Part shown: in pieces, positions 19,079-29,455 of the stretch | Layout: every line of letters starts with the position of its first letter | Numbering within the stretch: the stretch's first letter is position 1 | Assembly (NCBI GenBank): GCA_001970955.1 | Contig: MPUH01000318.1 | Coordinates: 1-64,000 of the forward strand | Reading direction: 5' to 3' | Length of the DNA stretch: 64,000 nt | Source of the DNA: Stentor coeruleus | Taxonomy: Eukaryota > Ciliophora > Heterotrichea > Heterotrichida > Stentoridae | Made by a program: the position numbers and the translations under genes | Notes under the pieces: model-generated | What the model was told of the DNA's origin: nothing | Seen by the model: the letters and a program-made list of their open reading frames with translations, nothing else | Database searches by the model: none

Positions 19079-19576
19079 ATAGATTTATTCATTTTTTTTT
19101 GGCTTGCAGGAATTTTAATTTTTTAGATATCGATGAGGTTATTAGTTATATGAATTCTTTTAGTTATTAAAATTTAGTTTATTTATAATAACTCTGCTGT
19201 TTTGGTATCATTTTATCACTTAACCCTTTGAATAAAGCATAATCTCTAATATTTTAATAAATTTTCACAATTCCTAATATAAATGCATTAACACCAAAGC
19301 ATATCATTTCTAATTAATTCCATAATCAAATCATAACCCAACTGAAAATAACTCAGCCTACATAAAATCCTTGCATCCTTGCATCATCTCAAATCTCAAA
19401 AAAAACCCCACTCCAGTCACTAAAAACACTAAACTCTTGACCTTTTTCTACACAAAAATCCTCTTAAAATCTTTACCTCTATTAAAAACCCTTATCCTTC
19501 CCTATAAAAATCTCCTTCATTATTAATCATAGCATAATATAATTTTCTGACATGGAATACTAACTTATAAAAATAA
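19079..19576. other. Promoter-like intergenic region
   Basis: About 500 bases; 19330-19560 is strongly C-rich and G-poor on the plus strand, the typical upstream signature in this window, ending directly before ATG 19577. No gene seen. Confidence 0.5.
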
Positions 19577-19834
19577 ATGTCTGCCATCCCAAAAAGTCTA
19601 ACATTCAGTCTGATTTTCTGCGGGGCAATTGGTGGGGCAGTAATAGGTAATCTATACAACCAAATGTCTAACTATAGAATCGCATATATGCGTTGTCGCA
19701 ATTCCTGGGAAAAAGCTAATAAATATAAAATTGAAAGCTACAGTCTTAAATACCGCTTAGCAAATAGAAAACTTTTTTTTTGTGTAGCTCAGAAACTAAG
19801 CAAACTATCGAAGGATAAATCTTTTAATAAATAG
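19577..19834 (+). CDS. Small membrane-anchored protein, in frame with the next gene
   Basis: 85 residues from ATG 19577 to TAG 19832-19834. Residues 8-27 (LTFSLIFCGAIGGAVIGNLY) form a Gly-rich transmembrane helix; the rest is basic and helical. The next gene starts only 6 bases after the stop, in the same reading frame. The C-rich upstream signature lies before this ORF, not between the two, so both may be on one transcript. It could be a real microprotein, an upstream ORF, or the N-terminus of the Kelch protein reached by TAG read-through. No 15-nt intron spans the stop. Family unknown. Confidence 0.5.
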   Translation: MSAIPKSLTFSLIFCGAIGGAVIGNLYNQMSNYRIAYMRCRNSWEKANKYKIESYSLKYRLANRKLFFCVAQKLSKLSKDKSFNK

Positions 19835-19840
19835 TTTAAT

Positions 19841-21160
19841 ATGGAAATCTCTTGTAGCACACCTTCATGTAAAGGAAAAGTGTCAGGCAAGTGCTTTTGT
19901 AATAGAAACACGAACTTCTTTTGTATTGACCATTTAACTAGTCATTTACAATCTAAAGGAACTCATTCATATGAAAAAATTTTGAATTCGGAAGTTCCAC
20001 AAAGAAATGAAATTATAATACATGCTTATGCTTTAATTCAACAATTAAGTAGGTCCAGGTCAAAAGTGCTTCAAGAGTATCAAAGGCTAATGCAAGAAGT
20101 TGAATGCCAAACAGATTCTATACTCGGTAGACTAAGAGAACTCGAGCTTCTCTGCGAAAATGTTGTAAAATCAGCTGCAGGTTCTAACGAGAAAGAATTT
20201 ACCAAAAACCTTTATATCGACTACATATTAAGTTTAGATTTCCCAAACTTATGCAATGAATTAAGTTCATGGCAAGGACCAATTGTCGAAATAACCAATG
20301 TAAGCCTAGCTAAACTTTTTGGTCTAAATCCTCTAACCCCTCCATTTACACATTTTCCTTTATCCTTAGAACAATCAGCCTCAATATCTTTATACGAACT
20401 CCATCATTCAGTTTCAAACGAACTAAGTTACTTTAAACAAAACTCAAAAATCCTCGTAACAATAAACGCTGAAACAGGTGAAAAAACTGAAAAAGAACTT
20501 AATATTCCAGAAAACATGCCTTATGGAGCTGGTATAATGGAACTTCCAGGTGGGAATATATTTCATGCAGGTGGGACTTTAGGTAATCCAATAGGTAGTT
20601 GTTACCTAATGAAAAATGGTAAAATTGAAAAACTCAAATCTTTTCGTCCAAGAGCATCACCAGCTATAGCATATTCTGATGGTAAAGTTTATGCTATAGG
20701 TGGTAGAGATGGAAAATATGTTAAAGATTGTGAAGTTTTTAGTTTATTGACTAAAGAATGGAAAACTTTACCACCTATACCAGAGACTAGTAATGGTATG
20801 ACTGCTGTGAATTTTGCCGCACAGATACTTTTTGCTGGGTATTTTCATAAGAAATTGTTTTGTTTTGATACTTTTACTTATGCTTATAGTGAAATTGTTG
20901 ATGTAAATGAAGGGAATAAAGTTTTGACTGTTGGTAATGGACAAGGGTATATTTTTTGTAATAGGAAACTTATGGAAAGCTCATTTGGGAATATTAAGGA
21001 GTGGAAGGTTATAAAGGATATTTCATATACTGGAGGATGGTGTGTGAATCATCCGATTAGGGTGAATAATTTTATTTACTTTTTGGTGGATTATTGTCAG
21101 AAGGAGTTGTGGAGGTTTGATTTGAATTCGAAGGATGTTTTACTAGTTAGCAGATATTAG
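19841..21160 (+). CDS. B-box-like, coiled-coil and Kelch-repeat protein
   Basis: 439 residues from ATG 19841. The N-terminus (about 5-45) is a Cys/His-rich B-box-like finger (C-x-C, CIDHLTSHL...H). A coiled coil runs through about 60-105, and from about 220 there are Kelch repeats with the GG signature (GNIFHAGG, GKVYAIGGRDG) and aromatic-Trp positions (KEWKTLPPIP). Kelch propellers usually serve as protein-binding platforms in the cytoskeleton or in ubiquitin ligases. No BTB domain. The start is 6 bases after the TAG of the preceding small ORF and in the same frame, so translation may depend on reinitiation, leaky scanning or read-through. Confidence 0.8.
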   Translation: MEISCSTPSCKGKVSGKCFCNRNTNFFCIDHLTSHLQSKGTHSYEKILNSEVPQRNEIIIHAYALIQQLSRSRSKVLQEYQRLMQEVECQTDSILGRLRELELLCENVVKSAAGSNEKEFTKNLYIDYILSLDFPNLCNELSSWQGPIVEITNVSLAKLFGLNPLTPPFTHFPLSLEQSASISLYELHHSVSNELSYFKQNSKILVTINAETGEKTEKELNIPENMPYGAGIMELPGGNIFHAGGTLGNPIGSCYLMKNGKIEKLKSFRPRASPAIAYSDGKVYAIGGRDGKYVKDCEVFSLLTKEWKTLPPIPETSNGMTAVNFAAQILFAGYFHKKLFCFDTFTYAYSEIVDVNEGNKVLTVGNGQGYIFCNRKLMESSFGNIKEWKVIKDISYTGGWCVNHPIRVNNFIYFLVDYCQKELWRFDLNSKDVLLVSRY

Positions 21161-21545
21161 ATAAGGATTATGATAATTGGTTATGAGATTTTTGGTTTAT
21201 TTAAGGGCTTGTTTTGGTTTTTTTTATAGAAATGCTTAATTTTTTATGCTTTGGATGATTAAAACATCGATTTTTTTAACGGATTTGTGGTATTAGGATT
21301 TTTACTACAAACCAAGCGTATTTTATCCTAAACACAACAGTTTTTCATAAAATTATAATCAAAATAACCCAAGAATAGTCGTTTGAACTTATTGTTATAT
21401 TTTAAAACATCATAATATTTTATAAAAAAATTGCTTAAATCCTATCATTAAGAAGTTTTTCCTAGCGAGTTTTCATATTGAAAGGCTTTTTGCTCTTGTT
21501 GTTTTTTTTGGTGATGAAATAACCATCTAAAATCCTAGTTAAAAA
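21161..21545. other. Intergenic
   Basis: About 385 bases; G/T-rich on the left after the Kelch stop, AT-rich on the right. Nothing else seen. Confidence 0.5.
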
Positions 21546-24278
21546 ATGAGTACATTAGGGCAAAAAATTTCAAATGCCTGCAAGATTTTGGATTCTGAAA
21601 AGCAAGGGATAAAATCGTATAAAGAAAAGGCTCTGATGATTGAGAGCTTATGGAAAGACTTTAATGTTTTGTTGAAAACCTTGATTATGAGCTATGTAAA
21701 TTTCGGGCGAAAACATACCGACGAATCTGAAACCTTACTCTCCTACCGTAACAGTTTCGCTAAATCAATCAGCTTAAGCAAAATTCTCTTCATAATCGGG
21801 TCCTACTCCAGCCACATCGGGAATTTCTACAGCACCCAATCCCACGATCTAAGCCATTCTTTGAAATCCAAAAGCAGCGCCTTCTCTTTAGAAATCAAAT
21901 TCTTCTTAGAAAATATCAAAGAAAAATCTTTCAAAACCCTAGAAAACCTATCAAAAATCCTCTCAGAACTAAAATCCGAGCATATCAAACTAGAAAAATC
22001 CCGTCGTGAGCATGATGAAGTCAAAATCCTCCTTTTAAACCTAGAATCCAACACTGTTTGTAACGACAAAAAGCTTGAAATCGGGTTAAAAAACTCCCAA
22101 TTCAAACTAAGCAGCCAAGTTTTAGCTTTTGAAGAAAGCATTTTAGCTTTAATAGAACTTTTTTATAGAAACATAAGAGACCTAAAAGACCAATCTAAAC
22201 ATCTTCATGAGTCTTTGATAGTATTAGAAAACAAATGTTTAGAAAATATACAGAATATAGTTGATGATATAAAAAGATTAGCTTTTACGTTATCAGAATA
22301 TAGGAAAAACACATCAGAAAATATGAAATCTGCATTGCTTATAGTTCCAATAGATGAGTCTGTAGATACAAGTTTTTGTAGAGACCAGATTATTGAGATT
22401 AGTGATAAGAAACTTGAAGTGTTGAAGTATTTAAAAGACTATATGACTATTATTGCTGATGTTGAAGATTTTATAAGCTTTTCATATACAAAAGCGAAAA
22501 AAGCTTCATTTTTAAACCAAAACGCTACAGACCTAGTTTCTAATACAAGTGCGATACTTGAAGAACTTGAAGACATTTTTACTATGCACAACCTTTATGC
22601 AGAAAAATGTAGGGAAAACGTCCTCAAACCCCTCGAATCAGTTTTCCGTATGCATTCATCTTTGAACTCATCAATAAAAATCTCAATAAAAAAAATCCTT
22701 ATCAGCTACAAAAAAGCTGAAGAGTTCCTTATGAGATCGCCTACAAAAGAATCTTCAAAGTCCAGTGGTTTTAAAACCTCAGAAATATGTGAAATTAATG
22801 AAGTACTCAATGATTATATCCTAAGAGAAAAAAAACTTTTATCATCAACACGGGCGATTTTTTTAACCTTACACGACCAGTCATTAGAATTTTATAACAC
22901 CCTTCAAGACCTTCAAACAAAAATTGTAAACTCATCAAAAACTATTCGTCATACTTACACCCTAAGAAGTTTATCTATAGATTTTTCAAATGACAATTAT
23001 TATTATGATGAAACAATAAGTATATTAAAAGACAAGTCTCGTAATAACTTCATAATCAACAGCGACGAGAGTTTTTCTTCTGATGACGAGGAATTTAACC
23101 GAAGATTTTCTATAGAAATCAAAGAACCCGTAATATCAACTTATATATGCGCATTTTCTGATGGAATACTCCTTCATGGGAAAATGTATATAACAGCAAA
23201 TTACTTATGTTTTTATTCACATTTCAACTCATCAACAATACTTGGTGGTGTGACATCTTTAACTATAGATTTATCACATATAGTTTTACTAGAAAAAAAA
23301 TACAACGCGTTTATTTTTGATAACTCAATTGAAATCACGACTAAAGAACGTAAGTATTTTTTCACATCTTTTGTATCAAGAGATGAAGCTTATACTATAC
23401 TAGCTAAACTATTAATGCTAAAAGAACGTAAGAGTTTTTTGATTAAACATCATGTGGATTTTATTATAGAAGAAAGAAAAGGAAGATTATGTTTAGGGAG
23501 GATGATTAAAGATAAAAAAGATATCCAATCTAGGATGTTTCCTGATAACTACTTTTTTGAAGAAGTTTTTGTACCTGAATTACATACAGAAATCCCTATT
23601 TATAAAATCTATCAATTGTTTTTTTCTGATAATTCCTATGATTTTCATTATAATTATTTAACTGAAGCTGGGGATATTGATATTGATATTGGTAAATGGT
23701 CTGTTCCCCCACCTGATTTTTATATAGAAAAAAGCTCAGGGGATGTATGGAATAATATTGCCACAAGGACTGTTGTTAGTAATCATAAACTAAAAGAACG
23801 ACTTCCTCTTATGTCGACACATGCTTTACTTAAGGAAAATCAGACGATATATTTTGTTAGTGAAGAAAAGTTTGTAATAGAAGGGGAATTTGAAGTCCAT
23901 GCACCTTTTGGAGATTGTTTCAAAAGCTATATGCGTTGGGTTATTAGTGGAAGGGATAATGCTATTATACAAGCTAGGTATGGATGTGTTTTTAGTAAAA
24001 ATACTATTTTTAAAGGTAAGATTATTAAAGAAGGAGCTAAAGAAACTGTTAGTACGCTTAATGGAATATGGTGGAGATTAGCAGAGAGGGAGATTAAAAA
24101 GGATCAAGGGATTTTTAAAGAGGAAGAAGAAACACAGCCACAGGTTATTGAAAAACCTAAGGCTAAACTTGAGATTACGGTTGGGTTGTATGGGATTATT
24201 GCTTTGCTTGTACTTATTATTGCTAAGTTATGGCAGAAAGTTAGTTTGCTTGAACAGGAACTTGCAAGGTTTCAATAA
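21546..24278 (+). CDS. BAR-like / GRAM / VASt membrane protein (Lam/Aster-type sterol transporter)
   Basis: 910 residues from ATG 21546. The N-terminal 230 or so residues are long helices in BAR/AH-like arrangement, followed by more coiled coil. Residues about 525-625 are a GRAM domain (FSDGILLHGKMYITANYLCF, then KYFFTSFVSRDEAY). Residues about 670-855 are a VASt/StART-like domain (EEVFVPELHTEIPIYKIYQL, ARYGCVFSKNTIFKGKI). A single transmembrane helix lies near the C-terminus (about 880-898, VGLYGIIALLVLIIAKLW). This order matches yeast Lam/Ysp1/Sip3, GRAMD1/Aster and plant VAD1 proteins, which sit in the ER at membrane contact sites and move sterols. No PH domain was recognised. Confidence 0.85.
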   Translation: MSTLGQKISNACKILDSEKQGIKSYKEKALMIESLWKDFNVLLKTLIMSYVNFGRKHTDESETLLSYRNSFAKSISLSKILFIIGSYSSHIGNFYSTQSHDLSHSLKSKSSAFSLEIKFFLENIKEKSFKTLENLSKILSELKSEHIKLEKSRREHDEVKILLLNLESNTVCNDKKLEIGLKNSQFKLSSQVLAFEESILALIELFYRNIRDLKDQSKHLHESLIVLENKCLENIQNIVDDIKRLAFTLSEYRKNTSENMKSALLIVPIDESVDTSFCRDQIIEISDKKLEVLKYLKDYMTIIADVEDFISFSYTKAKKASFLNQNATDLVSNTSAILEELEDIFTMHNLYAEKCRENVLKPLESVFRMHSSLNSSIKISIKKILISYKKAEEFLMRSPTKESSKSSGFKTSEICEINEVLNDYILREKKLLSSTRAIFLTLHDQSLEFYNTLQDLQTKIVNSSKTIRHTYTLRSLSIDFSNDNYYYDETISILKDKSRNNFIINSDESFSSDDEEFNRRFSIEIKEPVISTYICAFSDGILLHGKMYITANYLCFYSHFNSSTILGGVTSLTIDLSHIVLLEKKYNAFIFDNSIEITTKERKYFFTSFVSRDEAYTILAKLLMLKERKSFLIKHHVDFIIEERKGRLCLGRMIKDKKDIQSRMFPDNYFFEEVFVPELHTEIPIYKIYQLFFSDNSYDFHYNYLTEAGDIDIDIGKWSVPPPDFYIEKSSGDVWNNIATRTVVSNHKLKERLPLMSTHALLKENQTIYFVSEEKFVIEGEFEVHAPFGDCFKSYMRWVISGRDNAIIQARYGCVFSKNTIFKGKIIKEGAKETVSTLNGIWWRLAEREIKKDQGIFKEEEETQPQVIEKPKAKLEITVGLYGIIALLVLIIAKLWQKVSLLEQELARFQ

Positions 24279-24538
24279 TATGTTTTTTTTTTATAAGTAA
24301 TTAATAAATGGAGGATTTGTAGGAAGTATGTTGTGAATGATAAGATTGAGTTGGTGTTTAGATTGGGATAATACTATTGTTAATTAAAAATATAGTAAGG
24401 GTTGTTAGGATTTTTTAGGTTTAAAAGATAGTAGGATTTTTATTGGATTTTTAGTTGAAGATTTATTTATTTAGTGTTTGTATAAGGGTTTTGTTTATTA
24501 TATGATTCAATTTTTCAGTTTTCTTAATCATAGTAAAA

Positions 24539-25888
24539 ATGCTTAACACAAGTTTAAAAGAACCTGAAAGCGCTCGTTTGGGAAAAGATAGTGAAAGGTT
24601 AGTGGAGTATATGGAGCATGAAAAACGTGAAGCTGTATATCTAGACCAGCAGCTTTCCCTTCTCAAACAAGAACTGACCCAGCTTAAAACAATGAAAAAG
24701 GCAGTTTTTCCAACATCTTCATCAGAAGAACAGCAAAAACATCGTTGTTCAATCCTAGAAAAACGAATTGAACTTGAACTGATCAGCCTCAATGAAACCA
24801 AAGCCCAAAGCCAAAAATTACGAAATGAAATAAATAACCTCCGCAAAGATAAATGCCATTACAAACGCACATTACAAAACCTTAAAGATGATATAGTAAA
24901 ATACTCAATAGCCACTGAAGAGAAAAAACAAGAATATATAAGTTCTGTTGATTTAGAAAGTAAATACAAAAAACAAATCCAAAACTTAAGAAGCAAAAGC
25001 ATGTTAAGTCAAAGCCAATATTCACAAAAAGTCTTACAATTAAGTTCTTTTATTCAAGATAAAGTTGATACTAGAAAACAATTAAATAAACAAATTGAAG
25101 ATAGTATATTAGGTCAAATAAAAAAACAAAGTGATTCTGTTGAAATATCTAAAATACAGAAAACTTTACTTGAAAGGTGGGAGGAAAAAATGAAAGATAA
25201 GAAAAAAGCTATGGATGGGTATATGAAACATTTAAATATTTTACAAGAAACTTTTGATCAAATAAAACAAGCGACAGGCATTCATAGTGTACCTGAAATA
25301 GTCACATCTGTTATAAAATCAGAAGAACAAAATTATGAAGTATGTTCTTATGTAAATTCTCTTAACTCAGAAATTGATATAATTCAAGAAACATATACAA
25401 GGACTATGAAAGATATAGAAATTATAGAAAGTCAACCACCGGCTATTGTTAGTACAAAAGATTTTACGCTTTTTAATCTTAAAGAAAAAAAAAGTCGAAA
25501 GAGAGAAGAATATGAAATGCTTTATAATCAAGTTCAAAGTTTATTACCTGTATTAAAGAAGATTTGGGAATGTTGTGAAGATACTCCAATACCTTTACCG
25601 AAACCGAAATATAGTTTAGGGGGTATGGAAAGTATGGAATATGAACAAGTGGCTGAGTTTTTAGGACATATTGAGAATTATTTAGGATATGCTGTTGTGT
25701 TTCTTAAACATATTGAACCAGGGTTTGATGATAAAAAACGTGAAAAAACCCCGTTTAACCCGAAAGAATTGGATATTAAAGATGTTATGGCTGAGTCGGA
25801 GTTTGAAGACTCGAAGAACCCATTGACTGCGCAGGAATTCCAACAGAGGACTTTAAATATGATAGCAGAAATGAATAGTAAATCTTAA
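24539..25888 (+). CDS. Coiled-coil protein, possibly outer dynein arm docking-like
   Basis: 449 residues from ATG 24539. Almost the whole length to about residue 370 is heptad-rich coiled coil with a Glu/Lys/Gln pattern; the last 80 residues are less helical and Pro-containing (PIPLPKPKYSLGG). The block LRNEINNLRKDKCHYKRTL resembles the LR.EI..LRK motif of CCDC63/CCDC114/ODAD docking-complex proteins, which hold outer dynein arms on the axoneme. Coiled coils give false resemblances, so the ciliary role is a suggestion only. The gene start follows a 260-base G-rich spacer after the VASt gene. Confidence 0.6.
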   Translation: MLNTSLKEPESARLGKDSERLVEYMEHEKREAVYLDQQLSLLKQELTQLKTMKKAVFPTSSSEEQQKHRCSILEKRIELELISLNETKAQSQKLRNEINNLRKDKCHYKRTLQNLKDDIVKYSIATEEKKQEYISSVDLESKYKKQIQNLRSKSMLSQSQYSQKVLQLSSFIQDKVDTRKQLNKQIEDSILGQIKKQSDSVEISKIQKTLLERWEEKMKDKKKAMDGYMKHLNILQETFDQIKQATGIHSVPEIVTSVIKSEEQNYEVCSYVNSLNSEIDIIQETYTRTMKDIEIIESQPPAIVSTKDFTLFNLKEKKSRKREEYEMLYNQVQSLLPVLKKIWECCEDTPIPLPKPKYSLGGMESMEYEQVAEFLGHIENYLGYAVVFLKHIEPGFDDKKREKTPFNPKELDIKDVMAESEFEDSKNPLTAQEFQQRTLNMIAEMNSKS

Positions 25889-26803
25889 GATATGGTGAAT
25901 GAGATATTAAGCTTAAGAAATCAATATGAACTTTGTTAAGAAATTAATATGAATTAGCTAATTTTTAGGAATTTTTAGTAAAAGTGTGAGTGGAAGGTAT
26001 ATTNGAATTAGCTAATTTTTAGGAATTTTTAGTAAAAGTGTGAGTGGAAGGTATATTTTAAGAATTTATTTTGTAGATTTATGGTTGAATTCTAGAAGTT
26101 GTTGTTGTTTTTGATTTTTAGTTAGGTTTATTGAGATGTAATGATGAGNTTTAAGAATTTATTTTGTAGATTTATGGTTGAATTCTAGAAGTTGTTGTTG
26201 TTTTTGATTTTTATTTAGGTTTATTGAGATGTAATGATGAGTATAATGAGTATATTTTTTGGTGTGGCATAAAAGAAGTTTGGTTATTTTGAATGTTTTT
26301 TGTTGGTATTTGTGTATAGACTTGTATATGTATGATTATTGAATTTTTTCTCTTACAATCAGTTCAATCATCAAAGTCAGGGATAAATATTGAAATCTAA
26401 GAATTTATTAGGAAAATACTAAGGGACTTCAAACTATACAAAAATAAGCTTAACAGGGGAAATGCTTGTGAACCTAAAAGACATGAAGTTGGGTAAATTT
26501 CACTCAATTTTAGTCAACAGAGTTTTGATTGAAATAAGCTTTTTTCTCGTATATTAAACCTAAAAATATTACTTCTGACATATGCAGCTATATAAATACA
26601 CATTTTTTTCTAACTCAAAGTATTTTAAATATAAAAAAAACCTTTTTCTAAGATTAAATAATATCAACTTCACTCTAATGAGCGCTATAAAATAATTATA
26701 AGACATAATAAATTTCAGGTTCATCTTAATCTCTAAATCTTATAAACTTATCTTAAATGAAGGTTCAAGATTTATTTTTAAGTCTAATACAAATATTTCT
26801 AAA
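25889..26803. other. Intergenic with two single-N assembly joints
   Basis: About 900 bases between convergent genes. N26004 separates two copies of a 53-base segment (25951-26003 and 26005-26057). N26149 separates two copies of a 92-base segment (26057-26148 and 26150-26241) that differ at one place (tttttagttagg versus tttttatttagg). No gene seen. Confidence 0.8.
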
Positions 26804-28639
26804 CTATTTTTTATACTTTCTAGTAAAATTCATGTTTCTTTCAGCTTTATCATCAGCGTATTTGAAGATTTGTTTTAATCTATCATCCTCTTGTTTTTTA
26901 CTGAATTTTCCCAGTTCATCAGCCCGTTTTAATATTTTATGGGAAATGCTATTTGATAAACCTGAGATTAAATTCGAATTTTTAGCTTTGGGAAAATCCT
27001 CTTCACTACTATCTTTGTTTATAAGTTTTATAAATTCATTATCTTGTTCTGGTTTAGAATTTTTATTATATTGTTGTAATGATATGTTTGATGTAGGTTC
27101 AAGAGTTTGTTGTGGTCTTTTGATGATTTTCGATATTTGGTTATTGAAATTATGCTTTGATGTGGTGCCTTTAGGGTTAGTGCTTTGATGTAAAATATGT
27201 TTGCGCGTTATTCTTGGGCTTAATGAGGTTTTTTTTGACTGACTGATGCTTGGGATATTAGATTCTAATGGAAAAAGGGACTTTCCTCTTGATACCGAAT
27301 TCGCATGGCTTCCAGAAAAGTCATTATCACTATATTCTCTTTTACTAAAACTCGTTTTATTCGTACCTCCATTATTCTGTTTAACTTTATAATACTTCAT
27401 CCTCTTCGCATACAACGACGGCTCATTAAAATTTAAAACTTCAAATAACTTCAATATTTTTTCCCCTCCTTCAAGTCCTTTCCAATTAGTATTAAAATTT
27501 CTATCATATTCTTCATTAAAATATCTCACAGCCAATTGTTCTAATGCTTGTATAAACTGATATTCATGCATATCTTTTTTCCCATCACAATTATATATAA
27601 AAAGTTCTTCAGCCTGATCTTTAAATATCCACCCTTTCTCAAACCCTCTCCCAGTGTCTAAAATCCCGAAATCCTGACAAAACTCAATAAAACTTTGCAT
27701 TTTCAAAACATCGAATTTTTTTTCTTTAGTCTCAATATTATTTTCTATATATTTCAGTTTAGAATAATACAAAAATATTTCATGTGCTCCATTACGCCCA
27801 CGATCATCAAAAGTAAATGTCCCAATACTTTTAATTGATGTTTCTTCAACTTTTTTTAATTGAACTTTCAATGTTCTAATAAGAGAGTTAATAAAAGTCA
27901 TATCTTCATTTGGGAGCATTTTATGTTTTATTTCTTCATATTCTTTTATACTTACTCTAAGTTTGGATTTTAGGTCTTTAGAGAAATGGATAACATTATA
28001 CCAATTAATACATGCTTGGATGAAAATAGAATATGAGCATTTTGGATGATCTAATAAAGTTTTAGGGTTTTTTATAACTTTTGAAGGTTTTTTAGGACTT
28101 TTTGAATGTGAGGATTGGTTTCTGTCTGTTATTAGAAGGTCTTGGATTTCACGAGGGAATACAAGGATATGTTCTGGTCTTGGGACTATACGGGATAAGC
28201 TTAGAAGTTTAGATATTAAGTCTTTGTAAGAAATTTCTGTAGAAAGTTGCTCTTTGATGTAGTTTTCATTTGATGAGAGACGGTTTTTGAACTCTTCTAA
28301 TGAAATTTCGCTGAAAAAGTATTTGATTAGTTTGCTATGGGATGATTTATTGATAGGAGTTGATTCTTGGAGTAAACTTGGATTCATTTGATGAGTTTTG
28401 GATTTTGAATGCTCTTGGTTTTTTAATGAAGACTTTTTGGGAGGTTTTATTTTTGGGCTTTGAGGTTTTTCTATGGTTTTTATTAGTTTTTGGTCGTTTT
28501 CGGTAGGATTGATGGAGTTTTCTAGCTCGCTGGTATCGTCTTGTTTATAGTCTTCAAGTTTTTTTAAATCTAGTCTTGTAGAGTTTTCGCTTTTTGTTTT
28601 ATCAGCTAGTTTTGTATTTTCCTTTTGATTCTCTTCCAT
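26804..28639 (-). CDS. Uncharacterised protein with EF-hand/p25-alpha-like core
   Basis: 611 residues from ATG 28637-28639. The first 110 residues are Lys/Glu/Ser/Pro-rich and disordered. A helical core spans about 115-430. Within it, MQSFIEFCQDFGI...FKDQAEELFIYNC...FIQALEQLAVRYF recalls the paired-helix pattern of p25-alpha (TPPP) and EF-hand proteins, but no intact calcium loop is seen. The tail (about 435-611) is Ser/Asn/Lys-rich. p25-alpha proteins bind and stabilise microtubules. The similarity is weak and the function should be treated as unknown. Confidence 0.65.
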   Translation of the reverse strand: MEENQKENTKLADKTKSENSTRLDLKKLEDYKQDDTSELENSINPTENDQKLIKTIEKPQSPKIKPPKKSSLKNQEHSKSKTHQMNPSLLQESTPINKSSHSKLIKYFFSEISLEEFKNRLSSNENYIKEQLSTEISYKDLISKLLSLSRIVPRPEHILVFPREIQDLLITDRNQSSHSKSPKKPSKVIKNPKTLLDHPKCSYSIFIQACINWYNVIHFSKDLKSKLRVSIKEYEEIKHKMLPNEDMTFINSLIRTLKVQLKKVEETSIKSIGTFTFDDRGRNGAHEIFLYYSKLKYIENNIETKEKKFDVLKMQSFIEFCQDFGILDTGRGFEKGWIFKDQAEELFIYNCDGKKDMHEYQFIQALEQLAVRYFNEEYDRNFNTNWKGLEGGEKILKLFEVLNFNEPSLYAKRMKYYKVKQNNGGTNKTSFSKREYSDNDFSGSHANSVSRGKSLFPLESNIPSISQSKKTSLSPRITRKHILHQSTNPKGTTSKHNFNNQISKIIKRPQQTLEPTSNISLQQYNKNSKPEQDNEFIKLINKDSSEEDFPKAKNSNLISGLSNSISHKILKRADELGKFSKKQEDDRLKQIFKYADDKAERNMNFTRKYKK

Positions 28640-28794
28640 TTTTAAAACTCTCCAAAAAATATATCAGATATCATCTCACTAAAATCCCAAAACTTAATCT
28701 CATAATAAAAACTTATCTTAATCACAAAACTTATTTACTATAAAAACTATATATAATTTCTAATTATCACAATATCAATAAACCCCCCACAATT

Positions 28795-28812
28795 TAACAC
28801 CCTAACACCCTA
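28795..28812 (+). promoter_or_regulatory. Tandem telomere-like box upstream of the Air-like gene
   Basis: TAACACCCTAACACCCTA, slightly over two units of the 8-mer CCCTAACA, lies 35-52 bases before ATG 28847. From memory this 8-mer is the telomeric repeat reported for heterotrich ciliates. The same core occurs before Sas10 and Dbp4. Confidence 0.45.
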
Positions 28813-28846
28813 TATCTATTTATCAAAAAAAAAACAAAAACAAACA

Positions 28847-29455
28847 ATGTTTAATTCAATTAAGCCAATCAATCTTAAAAAAGAAACCAATGTTTTATTT
28901 TTCATAGATACTACCCCAGAAGAATTTATTGAAAGTCCTATCTCAGAAGCAGAAAATATCGAAAATCCAATCATAAAATTATCAGAAATATATAAAACAA
29001 ATGATAGATACTTTGAAAACCCAAATCCTTTATTAAAATGCTATAAATGTAATGAATATGGTCATACACCAATAGCATGTCCTAATCCTTATAGTAAAAT
29101 ACATTGTTCATATTGTAGTGAACCAGGGCATAAATCATTTACTTGTAAGCAAATAGTATGTTATAAATGTCTTGGTATTGGGCATAAAATTAGTAATTGT
29201 AGGAGTGATTTGAATGATAAATGTAAGATGTGTAAAAGACCAAATCATAAAGAAAGACGTTGTTTGGTAAGAAATGGTGGGTTAATAAATAAGGAAAAAC
29301 AAGATTTAACTTGTTTTATTTGTAGAGAAATTGGGCATGTTTGTTGTTTTGAACCAGGGATTGAAGATGAAAATAAGTTTTGTCCAAGATGTGGAGAAGA
29401 AGGGCATTTTTTTGATGGGTGTAAGAAAATAATTGATTTTAGCATATTTTATTAG
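28847..29455 (+). CDS. CCHC zinc-knuckle protein, Air1/Air2 (ZCCHC7)-like
   Basis: 202 residues from ATG 28847. After about 60 residues come six Cys/His knuckles in close order: CYKCNEYGHTPIAC, CSYCSEPGHKSFTC, CYKCLGIGHKISNC, CKMCKRPNHKERRC, CFICREIGHVCC and CPRCGEEGHFFDGC. The fifth knuckle ends in HVCC, a form seen in plant and fungal Air-type proteins. Air1/Air2 and ZCCHC7 are the RNA-binding subunits of the TRAMP complex, which adds short poly(A) tails to nuclear RNAs for exosome decay. The protein is small but the zinc-knuckle block is complete. A tandem telomere-like box lies just upstream. Confidence 0.8.
   Translation: MFNSIKPINLKKETNVLFFIDTTPEEFIESPISEAENIENPIIKLSEIYKTNDRYFENPNPLLKCYKCNEYGHTPIACPNPYSKIHCSYCSEPGHKSFTCKQIVCYKCLGIGHKISNCRSDLNDKCKMCKRPNHKERRCLVRNGGLINKEKQDLTCFICREIGHVCCFEPGIEDENKFCPRCGEEGHFFDGCKKIIDFSIFY

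Noticed and set aside
28847-29455. Zinc-knuckle protein as a retroelement Gag remnant
   Set aside because: Six consecutive knuckles including the HVCC form match cellular Air1/2-type proteins, and no retroelement sequence lies nearby.
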